A DNA stretch of 49,327 nucleotides. Origin: Phoronis australis. Lineage: Eukaryota > Phoronida > Phoronidae. Both the position numbers and the translations under genes were made by a program. The notes under the pieces are model-generated. The model was not told the origin of the DNA. It saw only the letters and a program-made list of their open reading frames with translations, and did not search any database. Where the stretch lies: positions 1 to 49,327 of the forward strand of contig NMRA01001117.1 in NCBI GenBank assembly GCA_002633005.1, given 5' to 3'. Positions 34,991-46,003 of this stretch are shown here, in pieces; within the stretch, counting starts at the first letter, position 1, and each line of letters begins with the position of its first letter.

Positions 34991-35258
34991 AGAAAATCTG
35001 CAAACGATGGCAGAAGAATGTCAAAAATTTGACGTTTTGGCCCTATGATTTTATTCAGTACTCTAAATTTTTAAAGAAAAATGCATTTTTTATTTTCCCA
35101 AAAAATATTTTTGTAGTAATTTAGACACCGCCAATTTTTATGTGTATTTGAATGAGGGAAATGCTTAAACAGCGATTCAGTTCAAAGTTACTTTTCTAAC
35201 AAAAGAGGTTTACCAACAAACTGAATAGGTTTCAAAAGAAAAATTAAGTTAATCCAAA

Positions 35259-35362
35259 ATGATCACGTCGTCAAAGCTAAGGAAATCTTCTGTTATTTTC
35301 CGTGAAATGCCCGCAGACATGTACTTCAAAGCAAGTTTCAGAGCAGCTCTTCTGCAATTGAG
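35259..35362 (+). CDS. Candidate first coding exon of an unrecognised gene
   Basis: An ATG with A at -3 opens a 34-codon frame (it contains FREMPADMYFKASFRAALLQL) that runs straight into a strong donor, AG|GTAAGT, at 35362/35363. The segment is not recognised and no matching downstream exon was found on the plus strand. It may be a real small 5' exon or chance. Confidence 0.2.
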
Positions 35363-37260
35363 GTAAGTTTTTGCGGAAGTTAGAAGAGCTCATTAGTATT
35401 GGAGGTAGAATTTGAGAATTGCCAAGATTTGTGTAGGCGAAGTCACCCGGGAGATTTCAGAACTGCTTGAAGCGATTTAACTTCGTAGCCTTTATCTAAG
35501 TGTTCTATTTTACTGTATGTTACCAAGTGTGCACCAAAATTTCAGCTGTTTTGATTTGAAAAGTGGCATAGTAACATTTCAGCCTCGGGTCTACAACTTC
35601 TGTTCAGTTTTCACTTCACTATAGTGCCAGGCAAGTAAAGAATGTAAAACATTTCTTGTACCCTTAATAAAGTTCTGCAATTAAATAACCCTGTTCAGAA
35701 AGTAAAAACAGGTCATTTGTCCGTGTTGAAATACAATTAGCAATCCTTAATCAAGTATAACCTTACCTTGATTTACTGTGTTATTCGAGATCTGAATCAA
35801 GCACTGGCTTTCACTGTTATATTTTTCCAAGTCGGTGGATTATGTAGGTTTGATCTGGGTATACACACTGTTGCAGTGTCACACTATTCTCTTTGCACTA
35901 TGTTTCCTATGCGTCAATGTTACCCGGGCCCTATGTTCCCCTCTCCCGAGGTCCCCCACTCCTTAATTTCTATAAGGGTAATATGTTGGTACTTCCTACG
36001 TATGCTTTGCGAAATCGCAACAAAAAACCATTAACTTTCAGCTAAAAATGCATTATATCTGCCGCATGTTTGGGCTCGTGTATTACAAGTGGGTGCTTAA
36101 TCTCATAGTTCGTTGATGCTCATCGAAAATCAAATAAAGTGATTTATTAAAGACTGCAAATTCACTTTGTTCCAGGCCAAAAGACTAGAAAATGTTACTT
36201 TACAAATATAGACAAAAAGTATTCCGGAGTACAGGCCATGTCACAGTGAACCAACAGTTACTCAGTTATAGAAATCCAGGGCATACTAGGTGGTTTGGTT
36301 ATTGAAAATGTTGGTGAAACATCTTGTGAGGTTTGCTGCAGTGTGATTTGGCTATATTTTGAAGTACAGCAGTTTACAAAATCAGATGGACAACTTTAAA
36401 ATTCAACAAAGTTTCGACATGCAAACTGCGACTATCGGTTTCTTTTTGACAAGAATTCCTTTTGCGTGCAAATCCACCAGTCACGACAAAACCGCCACGG
36501 GTGTTGCTCCTTGCACTCTGTCGAAATCGTGGCTGCATACCATGCAAGTCTGCTGGGTGTCATAACATCCACGAAAAAATTCTGACCGCCAAATAACTCT
36601 GGCAAGTGGGCAAAGTTCTGTTAAAGTCTTTCCAGATTATTTTGAAAATTACTTATCCATGATAAAACAAGGCTCTCTTAAAAACAACAAAATTCCTTTT
36701 TTGTCGCTACTGAGTGTCCAGGCAATCCCCAGACATTGCAAAAACAAGCGGTTCATGCAAATCCATTAGTCTTTTGTAATACAGGCTATGTATACTTCAC
36801 ACATCTTGCAACTTCAGTATCCGCTTTTCTTTTGAAAAATTTGCAATCAAGTTGCTCTCAAATAACTTGCCCATAGATCATACAACTTATAAATCAAGCA
36901 GAAACTTACCTGAAAGGTTGCAACTTGCATAACTTAGCTAGTACAGTGTGACAGAATATATACTTTTTACTTTTACATTACACCTAACATGCCGCATAAT
37001 TATACGTGCCCTACAAGAGGCTTCGTTTCAAATGTTGTAGCGTGAAAGTCAGTCAGTTGTAATAAAACAGGATGGGAGGCTTAGCAAATCTTTTCGCGAA
37101 AGATTGTAAAGACCCATGCTATTCCATCAGATTCCTGTAACGTATGATGAGATGTATATGAGCTTGCAACTGAACTAAAACATTACAAAAGCAACGCGGA
37201 GCGTTGAGATGCTCCCACGAATGCACCACAAACCATGAGCTTCTAGAGTTGTTAATTTGT
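35363..37260. other. Intergenic DNA without a recognisable gene
   Basis: Short frames only; none resembles a known family. Confidence 0.4.
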
Positions 37261-37266
37261 ATAATG

Positions 37267-37690
37267 AAAATGACCACTAGGGGGCGCAAAATGTCCAATC
37301 CATCCGAAAATGCAACATGCCATGTTTTCTTTAACAGAAAGCTATTTACCCGATTTCATAAAAATCTTACGAGGAATTTCAGAGAAACAAAGGAAAACAG
37401 AAAACTGAAATTGACACGAGGAGGCACAGCATCTGCCTGACGTTGTGTATTGTTAGCTTCACATCAATACACTTACTAAGTTTAATAAAGATCTTGCAGT
37501 TGGTTTAGGAGATACACAATGGGTGCAAAACAAAACTACCACAAGGAGGCGCCACAGTATCCAAAATCGCCATCACACATACTTGTCAATTTTGAAAATC
37601 ACCCCTTGACTGGTTTGGTTGATAGAGGTGGACGCCAACAAAAAGACTCACAATACTGTCTGTAAAAATGGCCATTAGGTAACGCAAAGA
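37267..37690 (+). repeat. Tandem repeat, period about 133 bp, carrying CTCF-like motifs
   Basis: Four related G-rich motifs are regularly spaced: CCACTAGGGGGCGC (37274-37287), ACACGAGGAGGCACAG (37414-37429), CCACAAGGAGGCGC (37539-37552) and CCATTAGGTAACGC (37672-37685). Spacings are 140, 125 and 133. The first three closely match the CTCF core CCASYAGRKGGC; the fourth is decayed. The sequence between them is also related (a TTTNATAAANATCTT segment before the motif), which shows a tandem origin. Confidence 0.6.
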
Positions 37691-37724
37691 GGATAGCAAT
37701 ATCTCACTAATAGATGCCCAACTA

Positions 37725-37840
37725 CAGCACACATCACGAATTTTTGGCCGCCCGGTCGGAAATTGGCACCCTTCAGCCGACCCTTCAGCCGACCGGCCAT
37801 CAGCCGACCAGCTGGTCGGCTGCTATTTTTAGGCTAGAGT
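37725..37840 (-). repeat. CCGACCGGTCGG element, partial inverted copy
   Basis: It begins CAGCACACATCACGAATTTT, the reverse complement of the right end of the copies at 3887-4059 and 42788-43274, followed by a diverged CGCCCGGTCGG and several CAGCCGACC repeats. Homology beyond about 37840 was not followed. Confidence 0.55.
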
Positions 37841-38016
37841 AGCAGTTGCGTAATAGGTTGTCAGGCTGATACTACTTTGCGTGTCGATGCATATTCGTCT
37901 TAGCACAGGGTCAAATAAATTAACCTAGTTTTACTGTCTCGGTTACATGAGTTCACGTCGGTTGTGTAATACCACTAATTCGAAGGTTGAAGGCAAGCGG
38001 TATTAGTAAACATTGG

Positions 38017-38143
38017 ATTATGGACAATGCAACAAGTTTTGGATGAAAAACGTGAAAGTTTTCTTTACATTTGATCTTTNATTATGGACAATGCAACAAG
38101 TTTTGGATGAAAAACGTGAAAGTTTTCTTTACATTTGATCTTT
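38017..38143. other. Single N flanked by identical 63-bp repeats: contig-join scar
   Basis: Position 38080 is one N. The 63 bases before it (38017-38079) are repeated exactly after it (38081-38143). This is what results when two overlapping contigs are joined end to end with a one-base placeholder instead of being merged. Confidence 0.85.
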
Positions 38144-38445
38144 AATTTGACTCGTGGCGTTAACAAGATGTATTAGATTGGTTGCTTCCCGGTCAATACA
38201 ACGCTGTAGTCATTTTGTAAACGCAGCTATTTTAGCAGTCTTCGCCCGCAGTTGACTTCAAGTTGTTTGTGTAACGCCAAACTGCATCTTTTTGCGTTTT
38301 TTTAAGTTAGTCACCGGTCTCCTGTCACGCGCCCCTGATGATGGATTAGTGAGTGAGTTCTTACACCGCGAAAAGCTGTCACTCCAGGGATTTTATTTTC
38401 ATAGTATTGACCCTTGCAGTACAGACGCGAAATTCACGGTCCAGT

Positions 38446-38727
38446 ATGGCTCTAACTTCGAAATCATATTATGGTTACGATTTCCACGAACTAAGACGGT
38501 GACATTACCACTGTTGAGGCTACAGCAAAGTAGCCTTGCGCATTCCGTTTTCAGTGTATCGGTGACGTTAAAATCTGGGCTATGGACTTCGATGGCTCTA
38601 ACTTCGAAATCATGTTATGGTTACGATTTCCACGAACTAAGACGGTGACATCACCACTTTTGAGGCTACAGCAAAGTAGCCTTGCGCATTCCGTTTTCAG
38701 TGTATCGGTGACGTTAAAATCTGGGCT
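38446..38727. repeat. Tandem duplication, 146-bp unit
   Basis: Copies start at 38446 and 38592 (ATGGCTCTAACTTCGAAATC) and differ at only a few positions; the second stops about ten bases short. Each holds a small hairpin (AGGCTAC / GTAGCCT). No coding role is evident. Confidence 0.85.
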
Positions 38728-39642
38728 AGCAGTTACAGTTGTACATGTATACACGTAGTCCGGCCCCTATCAGTTGGTCGTTCACGTTGTTCCAAAAATA
38801 AATATTTTCTGTCAACAACATATTGACAAATTATGCAAAATAAAACAATTGTGAACGGCAAGATGTGAATACGTGGTGAAGAGGTATTTGTCTCTAAGCG
38901 GCATGTGCGTGAAACTTTGGTAAAGCGATTGCGATAGCAAAAAATGATAGAAAATACACAAAGGTGCACTTTTGAGAAGCAAAGCGTCTGGTGATCTTGA
39001 TAGCGTACATGTATGATCTGGCCACCTCAGGTAGTAAGTGACGCTGAATGAGAAGTGGTAACTACATGTTTGGCGCGAAAATAAAAAAATCATGCTTGTA
39101 TTGCCAGCCACCCCCCTCCCCGAATTTTGCACATTCTAATGAGTCACCACTCGAGATTTGGTTCCGTTTCAGTCCTAAAATCGCATAATAATTCTGTGCT
39201 CAGCTGTAAGAAAAAATACAATTTTTTGAAACGGTGCTCAGTCTTAATAAAGTTTCCAGCATGAGAGCGCCTTGATCAAATGCCAAGCACACGCAGAGTT
39301 GTAAGAGGCAGAGACGTTGGCGTTTCCGTATGTCCACAAAAGTGCTTTGAGCAGTGTGTACAAATTTGTTCATTTCGCTTTTCTGCACTGACGACTATGA
39401 TCAACACGGTGTTTTAACTACACTTTTGAGTGCATTTTCAAAAATAAATGTTTGGTTGGTGAATTCAGCGAGTCGGTGCCCACGGGCAGGAAAACGTGTC
39501 TGCGTAAATAAAGAGTTGCGTTTTCAAAACATTCACTGGAGCATGAGCTCAAGGACTACCTGAGACAGAAAATAAAACCGATTACCAAACAGAAACTTGT
39601 CCAATGAATATATAGCTCTTGGAAAACTGTTACCCCGAAGAA
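38728..39642. other. Intergenic DNA without a recognisable gene
   Basis: Only short frames without family resemblance are present on either strand. Confidence 0.4.
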
Positions 39643-39948
39643 ATGTGCAAAATACGAACGTCGTTTACGAAAGATTGTACCCCAGAAGTGATTCGTTGCA
39701 GTGGAGCCGCACGGGATAGTAAAAACACTGTGCTGTGCACTAGTTACCTGAATGGACGGAAAGCTGAAGAGGAAAACTCCAGAACACACATTTTCTATTC
39801 AGGAATTGAAATCTCTGTAGAATCAAAAACAATTGGCAACCAGGATTTATTGCGTGAAGCGGAAAAATCCAGAACACAAATTTTCTATTCAGGAATTGAA
39901 ATCTCTGTAGAATCAAAAACAATTGGCAACCGGGATTTATTGCGTTAG
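39643..39948 (+). CDS. Hypothetical 101-residue ORF with an in-frame 30-residue repeat
   Basis: The first ATG of the open frame is at 39643. The second half is an exact-period duplication of 90 bases (39779-39868 and 39869-39948, the latter about ten bases short before the stop), so the repeat stays in frame. Each copy contains FYSGIEISVESKTIGN. The product is unrecognised, hydrophilic and lacks a signal peptide. It may simply be a tandem duplication that happens to keep frame. Confidence that it is a gene is low; the repeat itself is certain. Confidence 0.2.
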   Translation: MCKIRTSFTKDCTPEVIRCSGAARDSKNTVLCTSYLNGRKAEEENSRTHIFYSGIEISVESKTIGNQDLLREAEKSRTQIFYSGIEISVESKTIGNRDLLR

Positions 39949-40516
39949 AAAACTTATCACGCCTGGAGAGAATTGTTTTCATGCCCGGAGACTACGTGAT
40001 CACCCATTATGCAATGATGACAATCCATTGTATACCTATACATTGGCATCTATTGTAAAACGTGGATTAGACGAAAGAAATTCAACCCCATTTCGAAGAT
40101 AATATGTCTGTTGTCGGCGAGAGGTTGAACATATAGCCCTTGTTTAGTATAGTACGGACAGTGTCACTTTGAAAGATCAATGCTTGGGGATGGTGACGTG
40201 GTGTTTTGGCGTGAAAGTTACTGACATGGTAAGTTTTTGAACCTGACTTATTAAATTTTCAGTTCGGTCGTATTTTATTTTGATCCTGAAGTGAAGAATT
40301 TTTGGTCCTCACTTGATAAGTTATAGGTGCTGATGTGATAAATTTTCAGTCTCGACGTGGTGAATTTGGTCTTTATTTGCTCTTTGGTCTTCTGTGTGAA
40401 AACAATCTCAATGTATTGGATTGTTTTAATTCCTGCTTAAGTAAAATGTCTGGTTTTGAGATATTTATTTTTTGGTCCTGGAGAGATTGCATGTTTTGCT
40501 TGGTTTTAATCATGCA

Positions 40517-40904
40517 TAGAAAAGATATGTCCTTAAATGTTTAAAATTAGGCCTCCCATAAATGGGGAGAGAGCAGGTTGTGTAGCATCGTACTATGTAA
40601 CTTCTAATATAAATCTAGGTGTTCGTGATTAAGTAATACTATGAAAAATGAGTAGTTATGACTATGAAAAATGAGTAGTTGAGGCTTCTTTTGAAATACT
40701 GTATCCTTTATAGAAAAGATATGTCCTTAAATGTTTAAAATTAGGCCTCCCATAAATGGGGAGAGAGCAGGTTGTGTAGCATCGTTCTATGTAACTTCTA
40801 ATATAAATCTAGGTGTTCGTGATTTAGTAATACTATGAAAAATGAGTAGTTATGACTATGAAAAATGAGTAGTTGAGGCTTCTTTTGAAATACTGTATCC
40901 TTTG
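40517..40904. repeat. Tandem duplication, 194-bp unit
   Basis: Units start at 40517 and 40711 (TAGAAAAGATATGTCCTTAA). They are nearly identical, with differences such as CATCGTAC/CATCGTTC and GATTAAGT/GATTTAGT. Within each unit a smaller tandem ACTATGAAAAATGAGTAGTT occurs twice. Confidence 0.9.
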
Positions 40905-42787
40905 TATATGCCTGGTGTACATGGATCAGTGTGATATTAGCTAAGCTTTATTGTCCTCTATGGCTTAACAACTATATATCTTCATTCATGCCTGTAAAAG
41001 AGGTACTCCCAGGATGTGTAATGTTTTTATTCTAATGAGGCGTGCTTCGAATGTACAATTAGTAATTATACTTTTGCAGTGGTTCATAACAAACGGATTC
41101 ATTAAACTCAGTAAATATTTTTGCAACTGCTGACTCTGCATATCAGACGTGCATATTGCATCATACCTCATCAGAGTAAAACTTGTTATCAATCATAGTA
41201 GCAAAAATTATTTTTATCATTGCCACAAGACGTTAACAAACGCAGTGAGTGTCTGTAACTGTTGTGTCTAGATTGCTGATGAACTAAAGTCGGTCTACAT
41301 GTATTTCCATTTTTATATCACTGATTCATGCCAAAGGTTTGAAATTGCGCCCCTTTAAGAGATTTGACTTGCCCTGTGATCACTAGAATCCGATGCAATA
41401 AACTTATAGAAGTTGTTTTTTAACCAGTGTAATATAGCTGAAAATTGTGTGCGTTTTCGTCTGCGAGAGTGTTCTTTTTGAATCAATGGGTTAATCATTT
41501 TACGCTCTACATGAAAACACAGACTACTTTTTTAGGATTACATGTACCAGGTTACCCCGAAAATATTATTTTCAAAGTTTTACCCCTTGGAGTATACGCG
41601 AAACGCCAAGTATTGTGTTCTTACGCGAAAGGGCTCGGAAGGCTGTAGCCTTGGTGCGAAGCTGTTTACTAAATTAAATATACAAATTTGCGCAATAGTG
41701 GGTAAAAACTGACCGAATAAAATCTTCCTAGAGTAAACTAAATTATTTACCAGCGTTGCAAAAAATGGTTTTCTACAATTATTCTGCTGCTAAAGTTATG
41801 TTGTGATCTTATGCGTCGACTTTCGCCCCAATGAAATATTGCGTCACCTTTTAGCCAGTTTCTTTTTCCCAGATTCTTCAATCAAACGTTCTCCCTCGAG
41901 GTTACGTAAACGTCACAACAAATGATCAGAATTGGTTTCACTTCATTATATGTTTTTGGAATTTTGATATCAGTGAACCGAATTTTAGAACAAATTTTGC
42001 TGAGATGTGTTCATCATCTAATGGGAGATGTTGAAAACATTTTGGAAGTGGCGCGTGTCACAATGAACTTTTTTCAAAACGACGATATACGTTTTTTCGT
42101 TAAAAAGGCAGAGAATTACGCAAGAAGATGACGTCGGATGTTTCTCACTTAAACGGCCGTAACGGGCAACTTGAATGCCAATTGACTTCCAGATTTTGCA
42201 TGCACACCCGCCAGTCTTGAGCTCATGTTGATACAAGCTTTTCGACGAGGTGACAAACGTAACTATCCGGGCTGTGTGAAGTATCGAGGTCTGTTTGGTC
42301 TCAATAAGCAGTGGCACCTTGCTGTATTTTGAAAATAGTCTTCATGCAACTAGCTGGCTACATAGGAAGGCTCTAGTTTCGAAAAGATGTTTTACTGCGA
42401 AAGTGACAACAATTTCTGAATGATGATGGATGATGGATGACACTATAAACCGATCAGTCTTCCGTTTTCATGCGCCCATGATTTAATATCGGCGCTATGT
42501 TCAAACCATTGTTTATGTTGTTTCTAAAATAAAATTAGGTTCTATTGCTGTACCAAAATACTAAGAAATTATACTGAAATAAGCAATAATTATCTGTGGT
42601 AAATCGCAATATACAGCGTGATGAAGTGATCATCAAGAACAATAACGGATGAGCGCAAATGCGTGATGCTTGTTGAGCATTCCTCTGCATGAAAACACTT
42701 GAGGTAGTAAAATATCCAGTGTTGTATTCTGATTTTTATGCAATTTTACTGTAAATTTCAAATTTTGTGCTTGTTTTTCTGCAAAAT
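40905..42787. other. Intergenic or intronic DNA, no exon recognised
   Basis: If the minus-strand PX gene continues, its kinase exons should lie here or further left. I could not recognise a glycine loop, catalytic loop or DFG motif on the minus strand. Confidence 0.4.
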
Positions 42788-43274
42788 GTACTGTATAAAA
42801 AGTCTCATATCTAAATTTAGAAATTATACTTCCGCGATATCACTTAACGTTTGATTTTACCACGCCGTCATTAATTCAACATAAAGTTTTTGGCTGGTGT
42901 AATAACACGCACTTCGTATTTGTAGGTTGATTCGATTTTATTTCCTTTCAATAGTTGAACAAAAGTTTATAAACCGATGTCAAGACCTGAGTTGCCAGTG
43001 GTGAACGAACTGCGAACAGTAAAATGTTTGTTAGGCCAAAGTTCACTCGTTAAGTCATAAAATGGTAATTGCCGACCAAGGACACGCTTAATCCGAATTG
43101 GTCGTCTACGCTAGGAGACCACTTAGCCGCCCCAAGTGCCGACCACAGAGGCGACTCAGTAGACGGCTCCTAGCCGACCGTTGTTGGTCGGCTGCTGGTC
43201 GGCTAGACGACCGGTCGACGGCCGGTCGTCGACCAATTTCCGACCGGTCGGCCAAAAATTCGTGATGTGTGCTG
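42788..43274 (+). repeat. CCGACCGGTCGG element, longest copy
   Basis: It starts GTACTGTATAAAAAGTCTCA and ends GATGTGTGCTG. The right 200 bases are dense in CCGACC/GGTCGG and GTCGAC motifs, with the 12-mer palindrome at 43240-43251. The copy at 3887-4059 matches both ends but lacks the middle. There is no coding frame, and it is likely a non-autonomous DNA element. It lies beside PX exon 3. Confidence 0.6.
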
Positions 43275-43419
43275 TAAATGCAAAATTCAATAACTTGTGC
43301 AACCGAATATTAACCACCTATAACTTTTTTCAATCGAAAGCTTAAACATTACAGCGTCGTGGGCCAGATCATGTACAATCCCCCAAATACATGATGACAA
43401 TTATAGTTATAATACTCAC

Positions 43420-43513
43420 GTGTTCAGAGTCGTAGTCAGCAGTTTCGTCATCATTCACTGCTTCTTGGAACTTACGAGGATTGTCAAGAGATAAAAACTC
43501 CCGGACTTCTTTA
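43420..43513 (-). CDS. SGK3: SGK3-like PX gene, exon C (end of PX and linker)
   Basis: On the minus strand a TTCCAG acceptor precedes 43513 and a GTGAGT donor follows 43420. The first base completes a codon begun in the previous exon; then come 31 codons giving KEVREFLSLDNP and an acidic linker DDETADYDSEH. In SGK3 the PX domain ends with a similar V-R-x-F-L helix and is followed by an acidic, serine-rich linker to the kinase. The exon ends in phase 0. No kinase exon was found downstream. Confidence 0.75.
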
Positions 43514-44392
43514 CTGGAACAAACACATAACAAGGTAAATCAAGAATTACCTCTGTCACAACAGGAATGTGATCAGTTGACCATGTGGCCATCACTATTA
43601 AATGACCCAGATCTATCTTGCAAATTTCTGTCCACAACATTTTCGATCAAAACATCTGACATCGTGAAAATATTAGAGATCCCTGCATGGCTGCTAGGGT
43701 ATCAAAAAAGTGATATTCTCTTGACCACAGAGTGATTTAGAAAACTTTTTCATTGATAACCTATGACTTAAGTGAGTCCCAAAACACCATATTTCTATTG
43801 TGTAAATGTTACTAGTACATAAAAGACATTACATAAGAGAATTGATTAAGGTCCAAGTTTGACAAACATGACAGGCAACTGGCAAAGTCAAATTTGAAGC
43901 CACTGTATTGGAGTCATCTGTGCGGTCACGTAATCTATGGCTACATTTTCAGTAGAACTCGGAGGAATTTTTTTGAGAAATTCTTTAAGTTTGTACACCG
44001 AATAAGGATACTCTACACTGAAGTAATTGTGATTTCATTAGCAACCAAAAAACCAGGTGAAGCGCACAGAACCACACCGCAAGGGTAGGGTACTTAAAAG
44101 ACTAAGTGTAGTCACCAATTGAATTTCATTTATTTCAACAACTCTGAATACTTTAGCCGTATTTTGGCAATTAGGACAAAAACTATATTGAAGTCAATCT
44201 AGTGACTGGGGTAACACCTCAGAATCTGTGCAATCACTAAGCCTTTATCACAATTGTCCCAGCTAGCGTTCTTGTGAGGAGTACAATTTGTATTCGAACC
44301 AGCATGAACCCTTCAGCAAGTCCATGAGAAATGGCTTGCAGAGTAATATACTTGAGCTGCATATCAAGTAATTCTTAAACCCACGCGTTAAT

Positions 44393-44503
44393 CGCAAACA
44401 TTTTCAAGTCTGGTCAGTAGGCCACCTGTTGGCCGCATTATATTCATCAGGTCACGTGACGTGGCCACAGCTGGCATGGTGACCAGACTTTAAAACGTTT
44501 GCG
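44393..44503. repeat. MITE-like fold-back element in the PX-gene intron
   Basis: About 25-base imperfect terminal inverted repeats: CGCAAACATTTTCAAGTCTG at the left, and at the right the reverse complement of CGCAAACGTTTTAAAGTCTG. Both continue GTCA. The whole is 111 bp, with no coding capacity. Confidence 0.6.
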
Positions 44504-44554
44504 GTATAACTTGTGATGGTTTATCAGGCAGTTTGGATGAGGAAGAGCACTTAC

Positions 44555-44697
44555 ATTTGACAAATTTTGTCATCGTTTACAATTTTCTGTATGAACTCGT
44601 GCAGCCCCTCTCGACGCTGTCGGATGAAGTCGGGATCAAAGTTACCAAATAATTTCTTCCCTGGTAGTTTGAGTGGAAGGTCTGTCTGTTTCTTGAT
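44555..44697 (-). CDS. SGK3: SGK3-like PX gene, exon B (core of PX)
   Basis: This 143-base minus-strand exon is bounded by a TTTCAG acceptor (above 44697) and a GTAAGT donor (below 44555). It translates as [20 protein letters not shown], then [19 protein letters not shown]. The proline-rich loop, the FGxNFDPDFI-type block and the RRxGLxxFI helix are particular to the SGK3 (CISK) PX domain; the arginine in that helix corresponds to one of its PI3P-contacting residues. It leaves two bases for the next exon, matching exon C in phase. Confidence 0.85.
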
Positions 44698-45634
44698 CTG
44701 AAATAATTATCGTTTCACACAATGTGCTGGCATTAACTAAACCATTCATGCTCAATGCATGAAACACTGACAATGCACGAATGATATCCTAGCCTTCAGT
44801 CCCTTACTTGGGATATAGTTAACAACCAGCAACCAAAGAAAAACGATTTGTCAACGCAATTGAAGAGATTAAGGTGATAGTTTAAACAACAGACTCATCT
44901 TAAAAATCATGAGTATGTTTCTCGAAGAACGTATTACCAAAAGTTGATATTTTGTCTCTTGGCTTTTAGTCTGTTCCCAAGCAGGATATTTGTCTTTTGG
45001 CCTGGAGTTATAAACAAATTTTCTGTTTTTTGCCTTAGCCTGGTTTTGTGAAACAAGCTAATCCATTCAAAGAATGATTTTTAGTCAAAAGCCAAAAGAG
45101 AATAGTCCTAAACACTGTGAGGAACAGACCCCTGATCTCATTTTGAAATTCTTTGTTTCACATTTTTATGTACAATATTAACCCTTATCTTGCGAAGCCT
45201 CTATTCAGACAACTTTCCCTGTGTGCTGAGCACTGGGCTGTTACGAAGGTCACTCAGATTAATGACCTAACATTTTTAAATTGTAAATTTGAAAGGGTAA
45301 TGTCAACTTCACATAAAAGTAGTCTGCACAAAAGTTGTTCAGAATTTAATGGAGATTTTCACCATATACATATCTTTACCATAGCCTTGGTGTAAATAGT
45401 TCTATAAACTTTCAAACTGGACACCCTTTGTTTTTATCTGTTTTCACACATGAGAACATTATAGCTGACACTCAAAAACCATATTAAGTATTTTTAAAAG
45501 GGAATTCATGGGACTTGCATGTTTAATAAAGCAGATTTATTGTCTAGAACATCACATCTACAAACAAGAATGTACAGTATATAACATACCTCAACTTTGC
45601 ACGATAACAAAATTATTACTGGTGCAGTTGCTTG

Positions 45635-46003
45635 CTAAAGTCTAAGTTCACCTTGGTGTACAAAAACTTGAAACACGGGTGGGGACACAAAGCTATTCTG
45701 TGAAAAAGTCACAAAAATATCTAATTCTGAATGAGTTCCATCATGTTTTAGAGGCTCTGTATTATGCGCGAAGGGCGTGAGACAAGCATCATCGTAGGTC
45801 CGTCCAAGTTCAACTTCAGGGACCGGTAACTCCTCCAAAATTGCATTGAGATCCGAATCGATAGAATCTGCATTACTTGTGACTGTTGTATTAGTTTCCC
45901 AGTCACTGTCACCATCACTTTCGAAAGCCAATTCCAGTTCGTTTTCCCTATCTGAGTCTATGAACATTTCCTCAAGAAACTGGTCAACAGTCATCTTACC
46001 ACG
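45635..46003 (-). pseudogene. Acidic ORF, possibly the N-terminus of a piggyBac-type transposase
   Basis: The open frame lies in the intron between PX exons A and B, on the same strand. It starts near an ATG (MTVDQFLEEMFIDSDREN) and is rich in Asp, Glu and Ser (ESDGDSDWETN). It then has a HSELDIFVTFSQNSF stretch that resembles the ELDxF entry of piggyBac DDE domains, but the frame ends at once. The resemblance is weak, and it could also be an unrelated acidic exon or chance. The function is unknown. Confidence 0.25.

Noticed and set aside
38292-38648. 118-codon plus-strand frame
   Set aside because: It is carried by the 146-bp tandem duplication and shows no family motif or coding character.
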